Below, piece after piece: positions 53,819-62,950 of a stretch of 64,000 bases of DNA; position 1 is the stretch's first letter; every line of letters starts with the position of its first letter. A model generated the notes under the pieces. That model worked only from the letters and a program-made list of their open reading frames with translations. It ran no database searches and was not told the DNA's origin. Made by a program: the position numbers and the translations under genes. The DNA is from Rhodospirillaceae bacterium (GTDB taxonomy: Bacteria; Pseudomonadota; Alphaproteobacteria; MPNO01; UBA2964), in the NCBI GenBank assembly GCA_002720855.1, contig PBIN01000015.1:62001-126000 (forward strand), in the 5' to 3' direction.

Positions 53819-55728
53819 TAATCGCGACCTCAGGCCATATTGATCACGGTAAATCCGTTTTGGTTAAGGCGTTAACCGGCGTCGACACCGATAGGCTGCC
53901 GGAAGAAAAAGCGCGCGGAATCTCTATTGATCTCGGCTATGCCTATCACAGGCTGGATCAGGACAATGTTCTCGGGTTTGTAGACGTTCCGGGTCATGAA
54001 AAGTTTGTCCGCAACATGCTTGCCGGGGTTACGGGCATTGACTACGCACTGTTGGTTATTGCTGCCGATGACGGCCCAATGCCCCAAACCGAAGAACATC
54101 TCGCGATCCTTGATTTGTTAGGAATTTCCGCCGGGGCCGTCGCCATTACCAAAACCGACCGCGTCGATACCGACAGGGTTTTGGAGGTCATTGAACTCAC
54201 AGAATTGCTTCTCGATGGCACAACTCTTGAAGGTGCTTCCATTTTTCCGGTATCCGGCATTACTGGCGATGGCGTCTCTGAACTACAAGCCCATTTGGAC
54301 ACCGCCGCTGCGGCGTTCGACAACACTCAACGCGATGGTAATTTCCGCCTCGCTATCGACCGCCGTTTTACGGTGCCGGGGGCAGGGCTGGTCGTAACGG
54401 GCAGTGTTTTTTCGGGCACGGTTGCCGTTGGTGATCAACTCGTTCTGTCTCCAACTGGCCATCAGGCACGTGTACGGGGTATCCATGCGCAGAATCAGGA
54501 CGCCGAAACCGGCCGCGTCGGTCAACGTTGCGCGCTAAATATTGTTGGCTCCGATCTCGGTAAAGAAGATGTCCATCGAGGCAATTGGGTATTGTCTGAA
54601 GCCGCGCATGCACCAACACGACGCTTTGACGCGCGCATCCGTTTGCTTAGATCCGAACCGCGGTCTTTAAAACACTGGACACCCGTTCACCTCCATATTG
54701 GTGCCGCCGACATTAGCGCGCGGGTTGCTTTGCTTGACGGCAAAACGATAGCTCCAGGCGATTCAGCGATCGTGCAGTTGGTACTCGATGAACCCATTGG
54801 TGCTTTGCATGGCGACCGGCTGATTCTGCGTGACCAATCGGCCCGTCGCACAATGGCAGGAGGCAACGTAATCGATTCGTTCGCTCCGGCACGCGGACGA
54901 TCAAAGCCTGAGCGCCAGGCCGCGGTTGCCGCCATGGACACCGACAACCCCATTGAAGCGCTTTCGAATTTGCTCGAAGTCCAGGTCAATGGTGTCGATC
55001 TCAGGCAGTTTGCAATCAGCCGAAATCTGACAACCGGTCAAGCGGCAGCGCTTTGGCCGCAGCTTGATATGGAAGTGATTTCGAATAGCCATAGTGATAT
55101 CGGGATCTCACGTTCGCGATGGAATTCGCTCACAGACGACATTATAAAGTCGCTCGCGGAATGGCACACGGAGAGACCCGATCAGCCCGGGCCTGCGGAA
55201 AACACATTGCGCCTGTCTTTCGACCCACGACCGACGATCCCCGTTTTTAGTGCTGCTGTCGGGAGTCTGGCAGCAAAGAACAAGGTTATAATCGCCAATA
55301 GGCAACTCCGCCTGCCAAGCCATCAGCCCGGCATGAACCTTCAGGACAAAAAGCTCTGGTCTGATGTTCGTCAAACCATGGAGGAAGCGGAGTTGCGTCC
55401 CCTTTCACTCCACGATGTTGCCGAGGACATGGGAATTAAGGCAACGGCTCTCACGGCGTTTATGCGTCGGGCTGCCTCCACCGGATTTGTCATTCAAGTT
55501 TCCAAAAGCCGTTTCCTTCTGCCTGACGCGGTCCAGGAACTCGCGGCTATCGCCGAGGCCCTAGCGGCTGAAGGTGAAATTACCGCCGCGGAATTCCGCA
55601 ATCGCTCAGGTATTGGACGCAATATGGCAATTGAGATTTTGGAATTTTTTGATAAGGCCGGGCTGACCAAACGTAATGGCAATTCGCGCGAAATCATCAA
55701 ACCGGCGGCGGAAATATTCGGTGGTTAG
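53815..55728 (+). CDS. selB: selenocysteine-specific elongation factor SelB
   Basis: The protein has 637 residues, slightly longer than in E. coli. The GTPase domain shows GHIDHGKSVLVKALTG, VDVPGHEKFVRNMLAGVTG and AITKTDR; EF-Tu-like beta domains follow; the C-terminal part has four winged-helix modules that bind the SECIS hairpin (for example ELAAIAEALAAEGEITAAEF and IEILEFFDKAGLTKRNG). It brings Sec-tRNA(Sec) to UGA at the ribosome. It overlaps selA and is followed 43 bases on by selC. Confidence 0.96.
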   Translation: MIIATSGHIDHGKSVLVKALTGVDTDRLPEEKARGISIDLGYAYHRLDQDNVLGFVDVPGHEKFVRNMLAGVTGIDYALLVIAADDGPMPQTEEHLAILDLLGISAGAVAITKTDRVDTDRVLEVIELTELLLDGTTLEGASIFPVSGITGDGVSELQAHLDTAAAAFDNTQRDGNFRLAIDRRFTVPGAGLVVTGSVFSGTVAVGDQLVLSPTGHQARVRGIHAQNQDAETGRVGQRCALNIVGSDLGKEDVHRGNWVLSEAAHAPTRRFDARIRLLRSEPRSLKHWTPVHLHIGAADISARVALLDGKTIAPGDSAIVQLVLDEPIGALHGDRLILRDQSARRTMAGGNVIDSFAPARGRSKPERQAAVAAMDTDNPIEALSNLLEVQVNGVDLRQFAISRNLTTGQAAALWPQLDMEVISNSHSDIGISRSRWNSLTDDIIKSLAEWHTERPDQPGPAENTLRLSFDPRPTIPVFSAAVGSLAAKNKVIIANRQLRLPSHQPGMNLQDKKLWSDVRQTMEEAELRPLSLHDVAEDMGIKATALTAFMRRAASTGFVIQVSKSRFLLPDAVQELAAIAEALAAEGEITAAEFRNRSGIGRNMAIEILEFFDKAGLTKRNGNSREIIKPAAEIFGG

Positions 55729-55771
55729 GATTTACCGACGGCGCAGATGACATATTATTAGGAGACATCGC

Positions 55772-55867
55772 GGAAGGGATTCGTGAGCCGGTGCTGCGCT
55801 CGGGCTTCAAACCCGGTGAGGGGCGTTAAACGTGCCTGGTGGGTTCAACTCCCACTCTCTTCCGCCA
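55772..55867 (+). tRNA. selC: tRNA-Sec, anticodon TCA
   Basis: The 96-base gene begins GGAAGGGA and ends TCTCTTCCGCCA. The acceptor stem has eight pairs (one G-U), the length typical of bacterial tRNA-Sec, with discriminator G73 and encoded CCA. The anticodon loop CTTCAAA carries TCA at 55807-55809. The extra arm is long (from about 55815 to 55843) and the T-arm reads GGTTCAACTCC. Its ends match the E. coli selC ends (GGAAG and CTTCCGCCA). A run of nine T follows directly. Confidence 0.97.
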
Positions 55868-55989
55868 TTTTTTTTTTGCAAATTCACTCTTGCGATTCTT
55901 ATTTTGCCCGATATGTTCCCGGTAAATTCAGCTCAATTATTTCTTCTAAATTGAGCTGAATTGTGAGGTGAAGCCAAGAGGATGGATAA

Positions 55990-56670
55990 ATGGTCGTAAA
56001 AAATCCCCTTATGCAGCTATTCGCCCAATCGCCTTTCAAACCGCTTCAGGAACATGTTCGTATTGCAATCGAAAGTGCAAACGAAGTGCAGACTTTGTTT
56101 GAAGCCGTAAAAGCAAAGGATGAGGGAGGCGTCGAGGCGAGCCGCGAGCGCATATATGCGCTGGAAAACAAAGCCGATGAGATAAAAAACGAGCTTCGTG
56201 CCCATCTGCCGAAAAGTATTTTTATGCCAGTAGGCCGACGCGATCTTCTTGAAATTCTTGATCTGCAGGATTCGATTGCCGATACCGCGCAAGATATTGC
56301 GGGAATGATGGTTGCCCGGCCAATGTCACTGCCCGATGCGGTTTTTGATCCGCTGCTAGAACTCACCGAGAAATGCGTGGGTGTTTGCAATCATCTTGGG
56401 AAAATTATGGAAGAGTTGGACGAACTCTTGGAAGCCGGCTTCCGCGGCCCGGAATCTGAGAAAGTTATGTACATGATTGATGAGCTTAACGAGGCCGAAA
56501 CCCAAACCGATATTCAAGCGATCAAGGTGATGCGGCTTCTCTTCGAGCATGAGGATGAAATCGGCCCCGTATCAACAATTATGTGGGACCGAGTCATTCA
56601 CTGGGTGGGCGATTTAGCAAATTTGGCCGAGCGATCCGGAAATCGCCATCGCCTGCTCCTCGCCCGTTAG
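55990..56670 (+). CDS. DUF47 family PhoU-like protein
   Basis: The protein has 226 residues, all helical. FAQSPFKPLQEHVRIAIESA and ALENKADEIKNELRAHLP then DLLEILDLQDSIADTAQDIA show the PhoU-type helical repeats with the acidic metal-binding E/D clusters (ExxxD). The DUF47 group normally lies next to Pit transporters and modulates phosphate uptake; the next gene is exactly that, 49 bases on. AGAGGA precedes ATG 55990. Confidence 0.9.
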   Translation: MVVKNPLMQLFAQSPFKPLQEHVRIAIESANEVQTLFEAVKAKDEGGVEASRERIYALENKADEIKNELRAHLPKSIFMPVGRRDLLEILDLQDSIADTAQDIAGMMVARPMSLPDAVFDPLLELTEKCVGVCNHLGKIMEELDELLEAGFRGPESEKVMYMIDELNEAETQTDIQAIKVMRLLFEHEDEIGPVSTIMWDRVIHWVGDLANLAERSGNRHRLLLAR

Positions 56671-56719
56671 TAACGAGAGGCACTTTTCTAATTACAATTT
56701 TCATCGAGTAGTCAATTAA

Positions 56720-57988
56720 ATGGATGTAATCGCTACCTACGGCCCTACTCTTTTAATCCTTGCAATTGTTTTCGGCGTATTTATGACCTGGGGTATCGGG
56801 GCAAACGATGTTGCCAACGCCCTTGGAACATCGGTTGGATCCGGTGCAATTACAGTGCGAACCGCCATCATCGTCGCGGCGATATTCGAATTTGCCGGTG
56901 CCGCACTCGCGGGTGGAAACGTTACCAAAACCATTCGCAAAGGCATTATCGACCCAAGTCAAATAGCGGATCGGCCGGAAATTCTGGTTTTTGGCATGTT
57001 GGCTGCCTTGTTGGCAGCAGGTTGCTGGCTTGCAGTCGCCTCGACAAAAGGCTGGCCGGTATCAACTACCCACTCAATTGTCGGTGCGATCGTTGGATTT
57101 GCTGTTGCAGGAATTGGGGTTGATGCCGTCAACTGGGGAAAAATCAGCCAAATCGTTGCTAGTTGGGTCGTTTCTCCAGCGCTCGGTGGTGGTATCGCAT
57201 TTCTTTTGATGTTGAGTATCCAGCATTTAATTATGAATGCAGACAAACCGTTTAAGGCGGCAATTCGATGGGCACCGCTTTATGTTTTCCTGGTCGGTTT
57301 TGTAATCTCGCTGGTCACACTGTTTAAGGGTTTGAAACACCTCAAAATTGAACTGGGTATCGGTGAAAGCTTCATCCTTGCTTCGATCATTGGCGTTATC
57401 GTTGCCATCATCGGGAAATGGGCGGTCAGCCGTGTCGAATTCGACGAAGAGGTGGATAAAACATCGCACATTGCGAGCGTCGAGCGTGTCTTTGCGCCGA
57501 TGATTATTTTTACCGCCTGCGCCATGGCCTTCGCTCATGGTTCAAACGATGTTGCGAATGGTGTTGGCCCGCTTGCCGCAGTTTATGGCTTGGTCCAGTC
57601 GGGTGGCGAAGTGACGCAAAAATTGGCGATGCCATTTTGGATACTTGCCCTCGGGGGCGCCGGTATTGTCCTTGGCCTTGCCACCTTTGGTTATCGCGTG
57701 ATGCGCACGATAGGCGGCAAGATTACATCACTGACACCCACCAGTGGGTTTTGCGCAACGGTTGCGGCGGCGGTAACGGTCGTGCTCGCTTCACGGACGG
57801 CGATGCCGGTTTCTACAACTCACATCGCTGTCGGCGCCGTAATGGGAGTAGGTTTAGCGCGAGGCATTGCAGCCCTGAACATTAGGGTCATTGGGAATAT
57901 CATAATGTCCTGGGTGGTCACGCTCCCAGCTGGGGGAATTCTCGCAGCACTCTTCTTCTTCATGCTTAAGGGTATGTTCACCCATTAA
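56720..57988 (+). CDS. pit: low-affinity inorganic phosphate transporter, Pit family
   Basis: The protein has 422 residues and about ten membrane helices. The Pit signature GANDVANALGTSVGSGAIT is near the N-terminus and the inverted-repeat copy HGSNDVANGVGPLAAVYG near 275; both halves have the usual GGxxxxxT and STTH (VSTTHSIVGAIVG, VSTTHIAVGAVMG) elements. It carries metal-phosphate with protons across the inner membrane. It forms an operon with the DUF47 gene. The internal hydrophilic loop (EVDKTSHIASVERVF) separates the halves. Confidence 0.94.
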   Translation: MDVIATYGPTLLILAIVFGVFMTWGIGANDVANALGTSVGSGAITVRTAIIVAAIFEFAGAALAGGNVTKTIRKGIIDPSQIADRPEILVFGMLAALLAAGCWLAVASTKGWPVSTTHSIVGAIVGFAVAGIGVDAVNWGKISQIVASWVVSPALGGGIAFLLMLSIQHLIMNADKPFKAAIRWAPLYVFLVGFVISLVTLFKGLKHLKIELGIGESFILASIIGVIVAIIGKWAVSRVEFDEEVDKTSHIASVERVFAPMIIFTACAMAFAHGSNDVANGVGPLAAVYGLVQSGGEVTQKLAMPFWILALGGAGIVLGLATFGYRVMRTIGGKITSLTPTSGFCATVAAAVTVVLASRTAMPVSTTHIAVGAVMGVGLARGIAALNIRVIGNIIMSWVVTLPAGGILAALFFFMLKGMFTH

Positions 57989-58086
57989 AGAAATTCGCGG
58001 GGCACACGGATAAGACAGATTAGAAACTAGGGTCGAATCCCGCCGATCACATCCGTCACTTTCCTTTTGTTTCTTCAGCAAGCCGA

Positions 58087-59013
58087 TTATTTCGAATTGT
58101 GAAAAATAGCCAGCCAAATTCCGGCAACCACTAGGGCTGCGCCGGTTAGGTGATACCAGTGAAGCGATTCACCGAGCAGAAGGATCGCCAACGCGCCTGT
58201 GAACACGGGATAGAGATTTCCGAAATACCCGGCCTGCGCTGGGCCAGTCCGGTAGGTTCCCTCATTCCAGCACGACGTTCCCAGGAACCCGGCAAAAATA
58301 CCGAGATAGAGAAACAGCAAAATGCTTTCCTGCGTAAAGGCGGTCGGCCTGACGGTCGTATATTCCCACCAATACATCGGCATCATTACAATCACTCCAA
58401 CCGCCGCGATGGCCGTCATGAACGGTATAATGTCGATGGCCTGTGGTTTGTAGCGCATCAAAAAGACCTGCAGTGCCCAGAGAAAAACCGCGACGAGCGC
58501 CCAAATATCGCCATCCTGAATACGCAGAGATTGGACGACCTCCCAGTCACCGCGAACGATGATCAATACGGCGCCACCGATCGAGAAAATTACGCCCCAC
58601 CATTGTTGTCCGGTAATTTTGGTTTTGAGCACGACCAATGCCAACAACAAAACAAGCACGGGAAGGATGGATTGAATTAAGGATGCCTGCAGCACCGTCG
58701 TCTTTTGTAATGCGATATAAAAGGTGCAGTTGAAACCGATGATCGTCAGGATTGAATAGATCACAATGAATTTGCGACTTTCCCAAAGCAGGTGCCGCTG
58801 TTCCCATGTAGAGCGGCCAAAGATCGCAAGAAAAAACATCAGTGCGATCGACCAGCGGAAGAAGTTGAGCGTCAAAGGAGGGATATCGGCGCCAGCAGCC
58901 AGCCGTCCGACAATGGCATTGCCTGCCCAAAACAATATGCCCGCGGTCAGCAAAGCGTACCCGGATACAACACGCTTGGTTTCGTGACCCGTCTCGCCAG
59001 GCGGTGAATTCAT
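58087..59013 (-). CDS. EamA family DMT-type transporter
   Basis: The protein has 308 residues with ten membrane helices in two EamA domains: TAGILFWAGNAIVGRLA to ILPVLVLLLALVVLKTKITG, and LVAVFLWALQVFLMRYKP to GALAILLLGESLHWYHLTGA. The family exports amino acids, nucleosides or other small metabolites. It follows a TauD-like oxygenase gene by 46 bases on the same strand, so it may export the product or substrate of that enzyme. Convergent with pit, 98 bases apart, with no clear terminator seen. Confidence 0.9.
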   Translation of the reverse strand: MNSPPGETGHETKRVVSGYALLTAGILFWAGNAIVGRLAAGADIPPLTLNFFRWSIALMFFLAIFGRSTWEQRHLLWESRKFIVIYSILTIIGFNCTFYIALQKTTVLQASLIQSILPVLVLLLALVVLKTKITGQQWWGVIFSIGGAVLIIVRGDWEVVQSLRIQDGDIWALVAVFLWALQVFLMRYKPQAIDIIPFMTAIAAVGVIVMMPMYWWEYTTVRPTAFTQESILLFLYLGIFAGFLGTSCWNEGTYRTGPAQAGYFGNLYPVFTGALAILLLGESLHWYHLTGAALVVAGIWLAIFHNSK

Positions 59014-59059
59014 GAAAAGACTTTCAGACTAAATTACTAGACCTACTCAATTACTAAAG

Positions 59060-60160
59060 TTACTCGGCACCAGCCCCTTCGACCATATCGAGCGGCGCTG
59101 TGTGAATGGTTCCATCGACTTCGATACCGCTAATGTTCTCCCGAAATCCCGGCGGTGTCGGCCGCCCTTCCGGATCCGTCATCCATAACCGCATCAGATG
59201 ACGTTTCTTTTCCGGCTCGTCGAAGTCCACGAACTCCTCTCGTGTATGTAACATGACATGATTGTGCAAAAACTGAATATCACCGACTTCAAATTCCATC
59301 GGCATGAGAAGCTCATTTGCCAGTTCCTGAAACATATCCAGTGCTTCGACATCCGCCTCTGTGAATTGCGGAACGCCGGGCAAGAGCTGCGCCTTGCGAA
59401 CATGAGCACCGCCGGCTCGAACGGACATATAACCCTCGTGAAACGCAAAAATCGGCATGCAGTACCACGGGTCCTCCCCCTCTTTGACCTCGCCATGCTT
59501 GGTAAAATAAAACGGTTTTGAAAGTGCTTCTGCCAAATCAGGGCGGCGCTTATACATCTCATTATAAACAGTAATCGAGCTAGCAATCAGGCTCTCACCG
59601 CCGCTCTTCGCGGGTTGCAAGCACATCAGCCCAACATAATCGCACTGATCGCTATGGAAATTCATTCGCGCCGCTGTCTGATAGCCACGCACCATCGGAT
59701 CGTCATAATCCTTGCCAAGATTTTTGACATGTCCCAGCAAGTGACCCATCGGATTCTGTGAGACAGCACGACCCAGATAGGTTCCCATACCAAAGAAGGC
59801 CGCTCCGGCCTGCCAACGCGTCATTTCTTGAACCGGCAATCCACGCAGCACAACGAATCCACGCCCTTCTGTTAGTTGGTGATAAACATCCTCCAACGCC
59901 GGACCGGTGTTGGGTAGCGGAAATCCTTCGCGGTTGATGTCCTTGATATCAACGCCGTCGCGCTCCAGGTCCGCAACCCGGTCCATTAACTCGCCAATCT
60001 GGCGATCAGAGAATTCATAAATCCATTGATGCGAAAGCTTCGCCATATCCTGCGCATACCACCCTGCGGGATCGGGGCACATCATGCCCGGCATCGCCGG
60101 TTGCCGCCCGGTATTGGGGATCGCGTTTGGAATCGAGTCAGGGCCGGTTAAACCGAACAT
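59060..60160 (-). CDS. TauD/TfdA-like Fe(II)/2-oxoglutarate dioxygenase, long form
   Basis: The protein has 366 residues, longer than TauD by about 80 because of an N-terminal extension (PAGWYAQDMAKLSHQWIYEF). Ligands appear in NFHSDQCDYVGLMCL (HxD) and HNHVMLHTREEFVDF; 2-oxoglutarate Arg would be in KKRHLMRLWM. This form with GRGFVVLRGLPVQEM and RPTPPGF is a separate TauD branch of unknown substrate. It lies 73 bases after the DUF35-thiolase pair. Third TauD-type gene in the window. Confidence 0.88.
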   Translation of the reverse strand: MFGLTGPDSIPNAIPNTGRQPAMPGMMCPDPAGWYAQDMAKLSHQWIYEFSDRQIGELMDRVADLERDGVDIKDINREGFPLPNTGPALEDVYHQLTEGRGFVVLRGLPVQEMTRWQAGAAFFGMGTYLGRAVSQNPMGHLLGHVKNLGKDYDDPMVRGYQTAARMNFHSDQCDYVGLMCLQPAKSGGESLIASSITVYNEMYKRRPDLAEALSKPFYFTKHGEVKEGEDPWYCMPIFAFHEGYMSVRAGGAHVRKAQLLPGVPQFTEADVEALDMFQELANELLMPMEFEVGDIQFLHNHVMLHTREEFVDFDEPEKKRHLMRLWMTDPEGRPTPPGFRENISGIEVDGTIHTAPLDMVEGAGAE

Positions 60161-60232
60161 GTCAAACCTCCCGGTTCACAACCTCTGTAATACCATCAGT
60201 ATGCGCCTGGCCGGGCGCAACGTAAATATCGC

Positions 60233-60652
60233 TCAGCTATCGGGCTCGAACTGATAGACCTTTATCTCGTCCGACCGGTTTTCCCAGCAGACCCTGACAG
60301 CCATACCTGGCGACAACGCTTCTTCTTCGACATTTACCAGCTGTCCGACAATGCGACCGCCTTCTGCAAGATCAACCGAGCCCAGAATATAAGGCGCACG
60401 ATCAGCAAAACCGGCGGCAGGCACATGAACCTTGGTCCAGGCGTAGAGCGTACCTTTGCCAGAAACTTCGCGCCATTCGTAGTCCGACTTTCCGGTCTGA
60501 AGATTGACCGGCCGCGGCCAGAACTGCGCCTTCCCCGAAGCCGGGTCACACTGCAATGCAAGCTTACCCTCTTTGGCAGCATCCCACATCGGTTGGCTCA
60601 CGGGCGTTGGTTCCGGCACGGGCGGTGGCGGGTTTGGTTTTTCATCTGCCAT
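60233..60652 (-). CDS. DUF35 OB-fold partner of the thiolase, zinc ribbon lost
   Basis: The protein has 139 residues. A Pro-rich start leads to PMWDAAKEGKLALQCDPASG, where DUF35 proteins have a rubredoxin-like zinc ribbon; only one of the four Cys remains, so zinc cannot bind normally. The OB-fold part follows (GTLYAWTKVHVPAAGF, GRIVGQLVNVEEEALSPGMA). DUF35 proteins bind acyl-CoA and dock to SCP2-type thiolases; the thiolase gene is directly upstream, one base apart. Confidence 0.86.
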   Translation of the reverse strand: MADEKPNPPPPVPEPTPVSQPMWDAAKEGKLALQCDPASGKAQFWPRPVNLQTGKSDYEWREVSGKGTLYAWTKVHVPAAGFADRAPYILGSVDLAEGGRIVGQLVNVEEEALSPGMAVRVCWENRSDEIKVYQFEPDS

Positions 60653-60653
60653 A

Positions 60654-61844
60654 TTACGAGCCCTCCAAAATCATACAGTTACTGCTGCCCCAATTGCGGA
60701 AATAGGGAATGACGCCGATACCCGTTACCAGCGCATTCTTTGCACCCTCAACCTGGCGCCCTGTCGCTTCGCCCATCAACTGGCGAATTGCCTCAGTAAG
60801 GTTCACACCACCGCCGCCCAGCCCCGGCTGTCCCGCCGAGATTTGTCCGCCGCCAGTATTAAGAGGCAGTGAGCCGGTTGGCGACATATCGGTACCGAGG
60901 ATAAAGTCCCCGCCTTCGCCACGGCCACAGAAGCCAATTTGTTCCATCTGCAGCATCATAGCGATGAGAAAATCGTCGTATGGATGAAACATATCTATGT
61001 CATCTGTCGACATGCCTGCCTTGGCAAAGACATCGGGCCCCACTGTTGCGAATCCGGTTTCAGTAATATCGGGGTTGGGATCAGCGGGTTCGAAATTCGT
61101 GATCTCCGAATAGGCGATCGGGTAGACCAGGTTGTCGAGCCCCATCGCTTTCGCCCGCTCGGTACTTGTCACTATTAGGCCACTACCGCCATCACAACGC
61201 ATGACGCAATCGAGCAGCCGGATCGGCTCTGCGATCACGCGCGACTCCATATAATCCTGAACTGTGATCGGTTTGCGGAACTGCTCGATGGCATTGTCGT
61301 TCACCAAAGCACCGTTGCGCTGCGTCACCGCTAGATGGCCCAGTGCTTCGAGATTGAGCCCGTACTTCTGATCATAGGCATGGCTGATCATTCCGAATGC
61401 AACAGGGGGTCCCTGAAACCCAATGGGCTCCATAAACTCCTGGCGGTATCCGCCAAGCCGCCGGTGGCCAACACCCGTGGTACCCGTGCTGTCAGCAGCA
61501 AGACAAATCGCCATCTCGCACTGGCCAGTGACGATGGCGGCTGCGGCACGCGCGATATTACCCATCGGTGAACAACCGCCGATATCGGTAAGCTGGGTCC
61601 AGCGTGGCTGGAGCCCAAGATTGTCCGCCATGGTGTTGGTGTAGAATGTATTGCCGGCCTCCGCCGTTGGCATATGGGTTGCCATGCCATCGATATCGGA
61701 GTTTTTGAGCCCGGTGCGTTCGAGCATCTGCGCCATCACCTCGGCGGCAAACTCGTAGGGCCGTTTACCCGATCGGCGCTGGTTCTGTACCTCGCCATAG
61801 GCAATGATCGCGACCGGTTTATCACGCAGGAAATTATCCGCCAC
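60654..61844 (-). CDS. SCP2-type thiolase-fold protein with altered catalytic residues
   Basis: The protein has 396 residues. Thiolase fold as in the SCP-x/archaeal HMG-CoA thiolase group: TDIGGCSPMGNIARAAAAI near 90, DCVMRCDGGSGLIVTS near 210, MFHPYDDFLIAMML near 280 and NTGGGQISAGQPGLGGGGVN near 330. The last motif usually reads with His (GHP); here it is GQP, so the catalytic His is replaced by Gln. Claisen or thiolytic activity may therefore be altered. It pairs with the DUF35 gene that starts one base after its stop. Confidence 0.86.
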   Translation of the reverse strand: MADNFLRDKPVAIIAYGEVQNQRRSGKRPYEFAAEVMAQMLERTGLKNSDIDGMATHMPTAEAGNTFYTNTMADNLGLQPRWTQLTDIGGCSPMGNIARAAAAIVTGQCEMAICLAADSTGTTGVGHRRLGGYRQEFMEPIGFQGPPVAFGMISHAYDQKYGLNLEALGHLAVTQRNGALVNDNAIEQFRKPITVQDYMESRVIAEPIRLLDCVMRCDGGSGLIVTSTERAKAMGLDNLVYPIAYSEITNFEPADPNPDITETGFATVGPDVFAKAGMSTDDIDMFHPYDDFLIAMMLQMEQIGFCGRGEGGDFILGTDMSPTGSLPLNTGGGQISAGQPGLGGGGVNLTEAIRQLMGEATGRQVEGAKNALVTGIGVIPYFRNWGSSNCMILEGS

Positions 61845-61943
61845 TCTCGCCTCCCAGCTCTGATTGTGGACTTGTTGTCAAGACATTGTAGCGTGAGATG
61901 GACAGCGGTCTACCGGCGCTGCGCTAAATTCCAATGAGGTGGA

Positions 61944-62255
61944 CTATTTCTTTGGATCGCCTTTATCAGCACCATTTTCAGCACTGACCTTGGCTCCCTC
62001 AAAGCGGTGTTTCCACCAGGCATACAGACATTGCTTTGGTGTCGGTTCGGTCACACCATCAAGCAGGAATGCCGCCTTGATACGTGCGATTACGATCAAC
62101 TCGGGCAGGCCGGACTCTTCCACCATCTCCTGCTGCATCCAGGCGCACGGATCAAAACTCTCATAGCGCATCCAGGTCGCAGCGGTCGCGCCCGCCACCA
62201 GCAATACCAGCACCAGGAGTGTTTTAAAAAGTCGGGAAAATGCGCGTGCTGCCAA
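61944..62255 (-). CDS. small membrane-anchored protein, about 103 aa
   Basis: I start it at TTG 62255, after TTAGAGGTCCCC; a longer reading to TTG 62333 adds no convincing sequence. One membrane helix lies near residues 10-28 (LFKTLLVLVLLVAGATAATW), then a periplasmic part with DPCAWMQQEM and QCLYAWWKHR, two cysteines that may form a disulfide. The C-terminus is charged. No family is recognised. It is 99 bases from the thiolase start on the same strand. Confidence 0.5.
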   Translation of the reverse strand: MAARAFSRLFKTLLVLVLLVAGATAATWMRYESFDPCAWMQQEMVEESGLPELIVIARIKAAFLLDGVTEPTPKQCLYAWWKHRFEGAKVSAENGADKGDPKK

Positions 62256-62400
62256 GGGGACCTCTAACCGCCTAAAACTGATTGAATTTCTGGAAGGCGT
62301 ACCGGTACGAAACGGCAACGCCCCACCCGTCAAATCGGGCCGCCGTTATGTGCCACAGCAAGGGCAGAGAGTAAAGGTAGCGGCGCCACGATGGGGAAGG

Positions 62401-62835
62401 TTATTGGGAAGGAGGCAATAAGAGGGCGTCTCGAATTGCCTCGGCTTCCTTCTTTGTCATCGAATTTAAGATGACAACGCCGCCCAAACCAGCATCGCGA
62501 ACGATCGGATCGATTATTGTCCGGCCATGTAATGTAAGCCTAAAGCGTTTGCCAATATTTTCTTTTGTCATTCTAAAATAGGCATCATCGCCCTTTTTCG
62601 TAAAATCAAAACTCACGTAATAACCCGTTTGAGTAGGGTTATTCGCCGTCCAATTTTTCGAAAATTTTAGTGCCGCGGCCGAGGCAACGGTCGAACTATT
62701 TAGCTCGATTGGCGAACCAACTGTCGGAACAAAACGGATAACGCTCTTTTTGTGATCTGAAGCACCAGCGATGCCGACAAAGAGCAAGAACAGCGTAGTA
62801 ATGGGTATGGCGGTGAGTGACCGGGGATGAAGCAT
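62401..62835 (-). CDS. secreted protein with a free-standing SecD P1-head-like domain
   Basis: The protein has 144 residues. A signal peptide ends at GIAGA-S. The C-terminal part, GYYVSFDFTKKGDDAYFRMT, ENIGKRFRLTLHGRTIIDPI, then GGVVILNSMTKKEAEAIRDA, follows the pattern of the P1 head of SecD/SecDF (strand, F..lT..niGk, Dg..i..P, G....G.ft..eA..l). SecD carries this domain in its periplasmic loop to pull translocating proteins. Here it stands alone without membrane domains. Function unknown. The match is by eye. Confidence 0.65.
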   Translation of the reverse strand: MLHPRSLTAIPITTLFLLFVGIAGASDHKKSVIRFVPTVGSPIELNSSTVASAAALKFSKNWTANNPTQTGYYVSFDFTKKGDDAYFRMTKENIGKRFRLTLHGRTIIDPIVRDAGLGGVVILNSMTKKEAEAIRDALLLPPSQ

Positions 62836-62950
62836 CGGTTCTGGCTCTAAAGTTTATTACTGAATCTGATCACAAGTTATATAGGTATTTAATATGGTGC
62901 AGTGACAGGGTGCCATGGACAATCGAGCGACCAAAACACAGCCAAGCTTA

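Noticed and set aside
55772-55867. tRNA-Sec as an integration site of a mobile element
   Set aside because: No integrase, no repeated tRNA 3' end and no change to foreign-type genes on either side.
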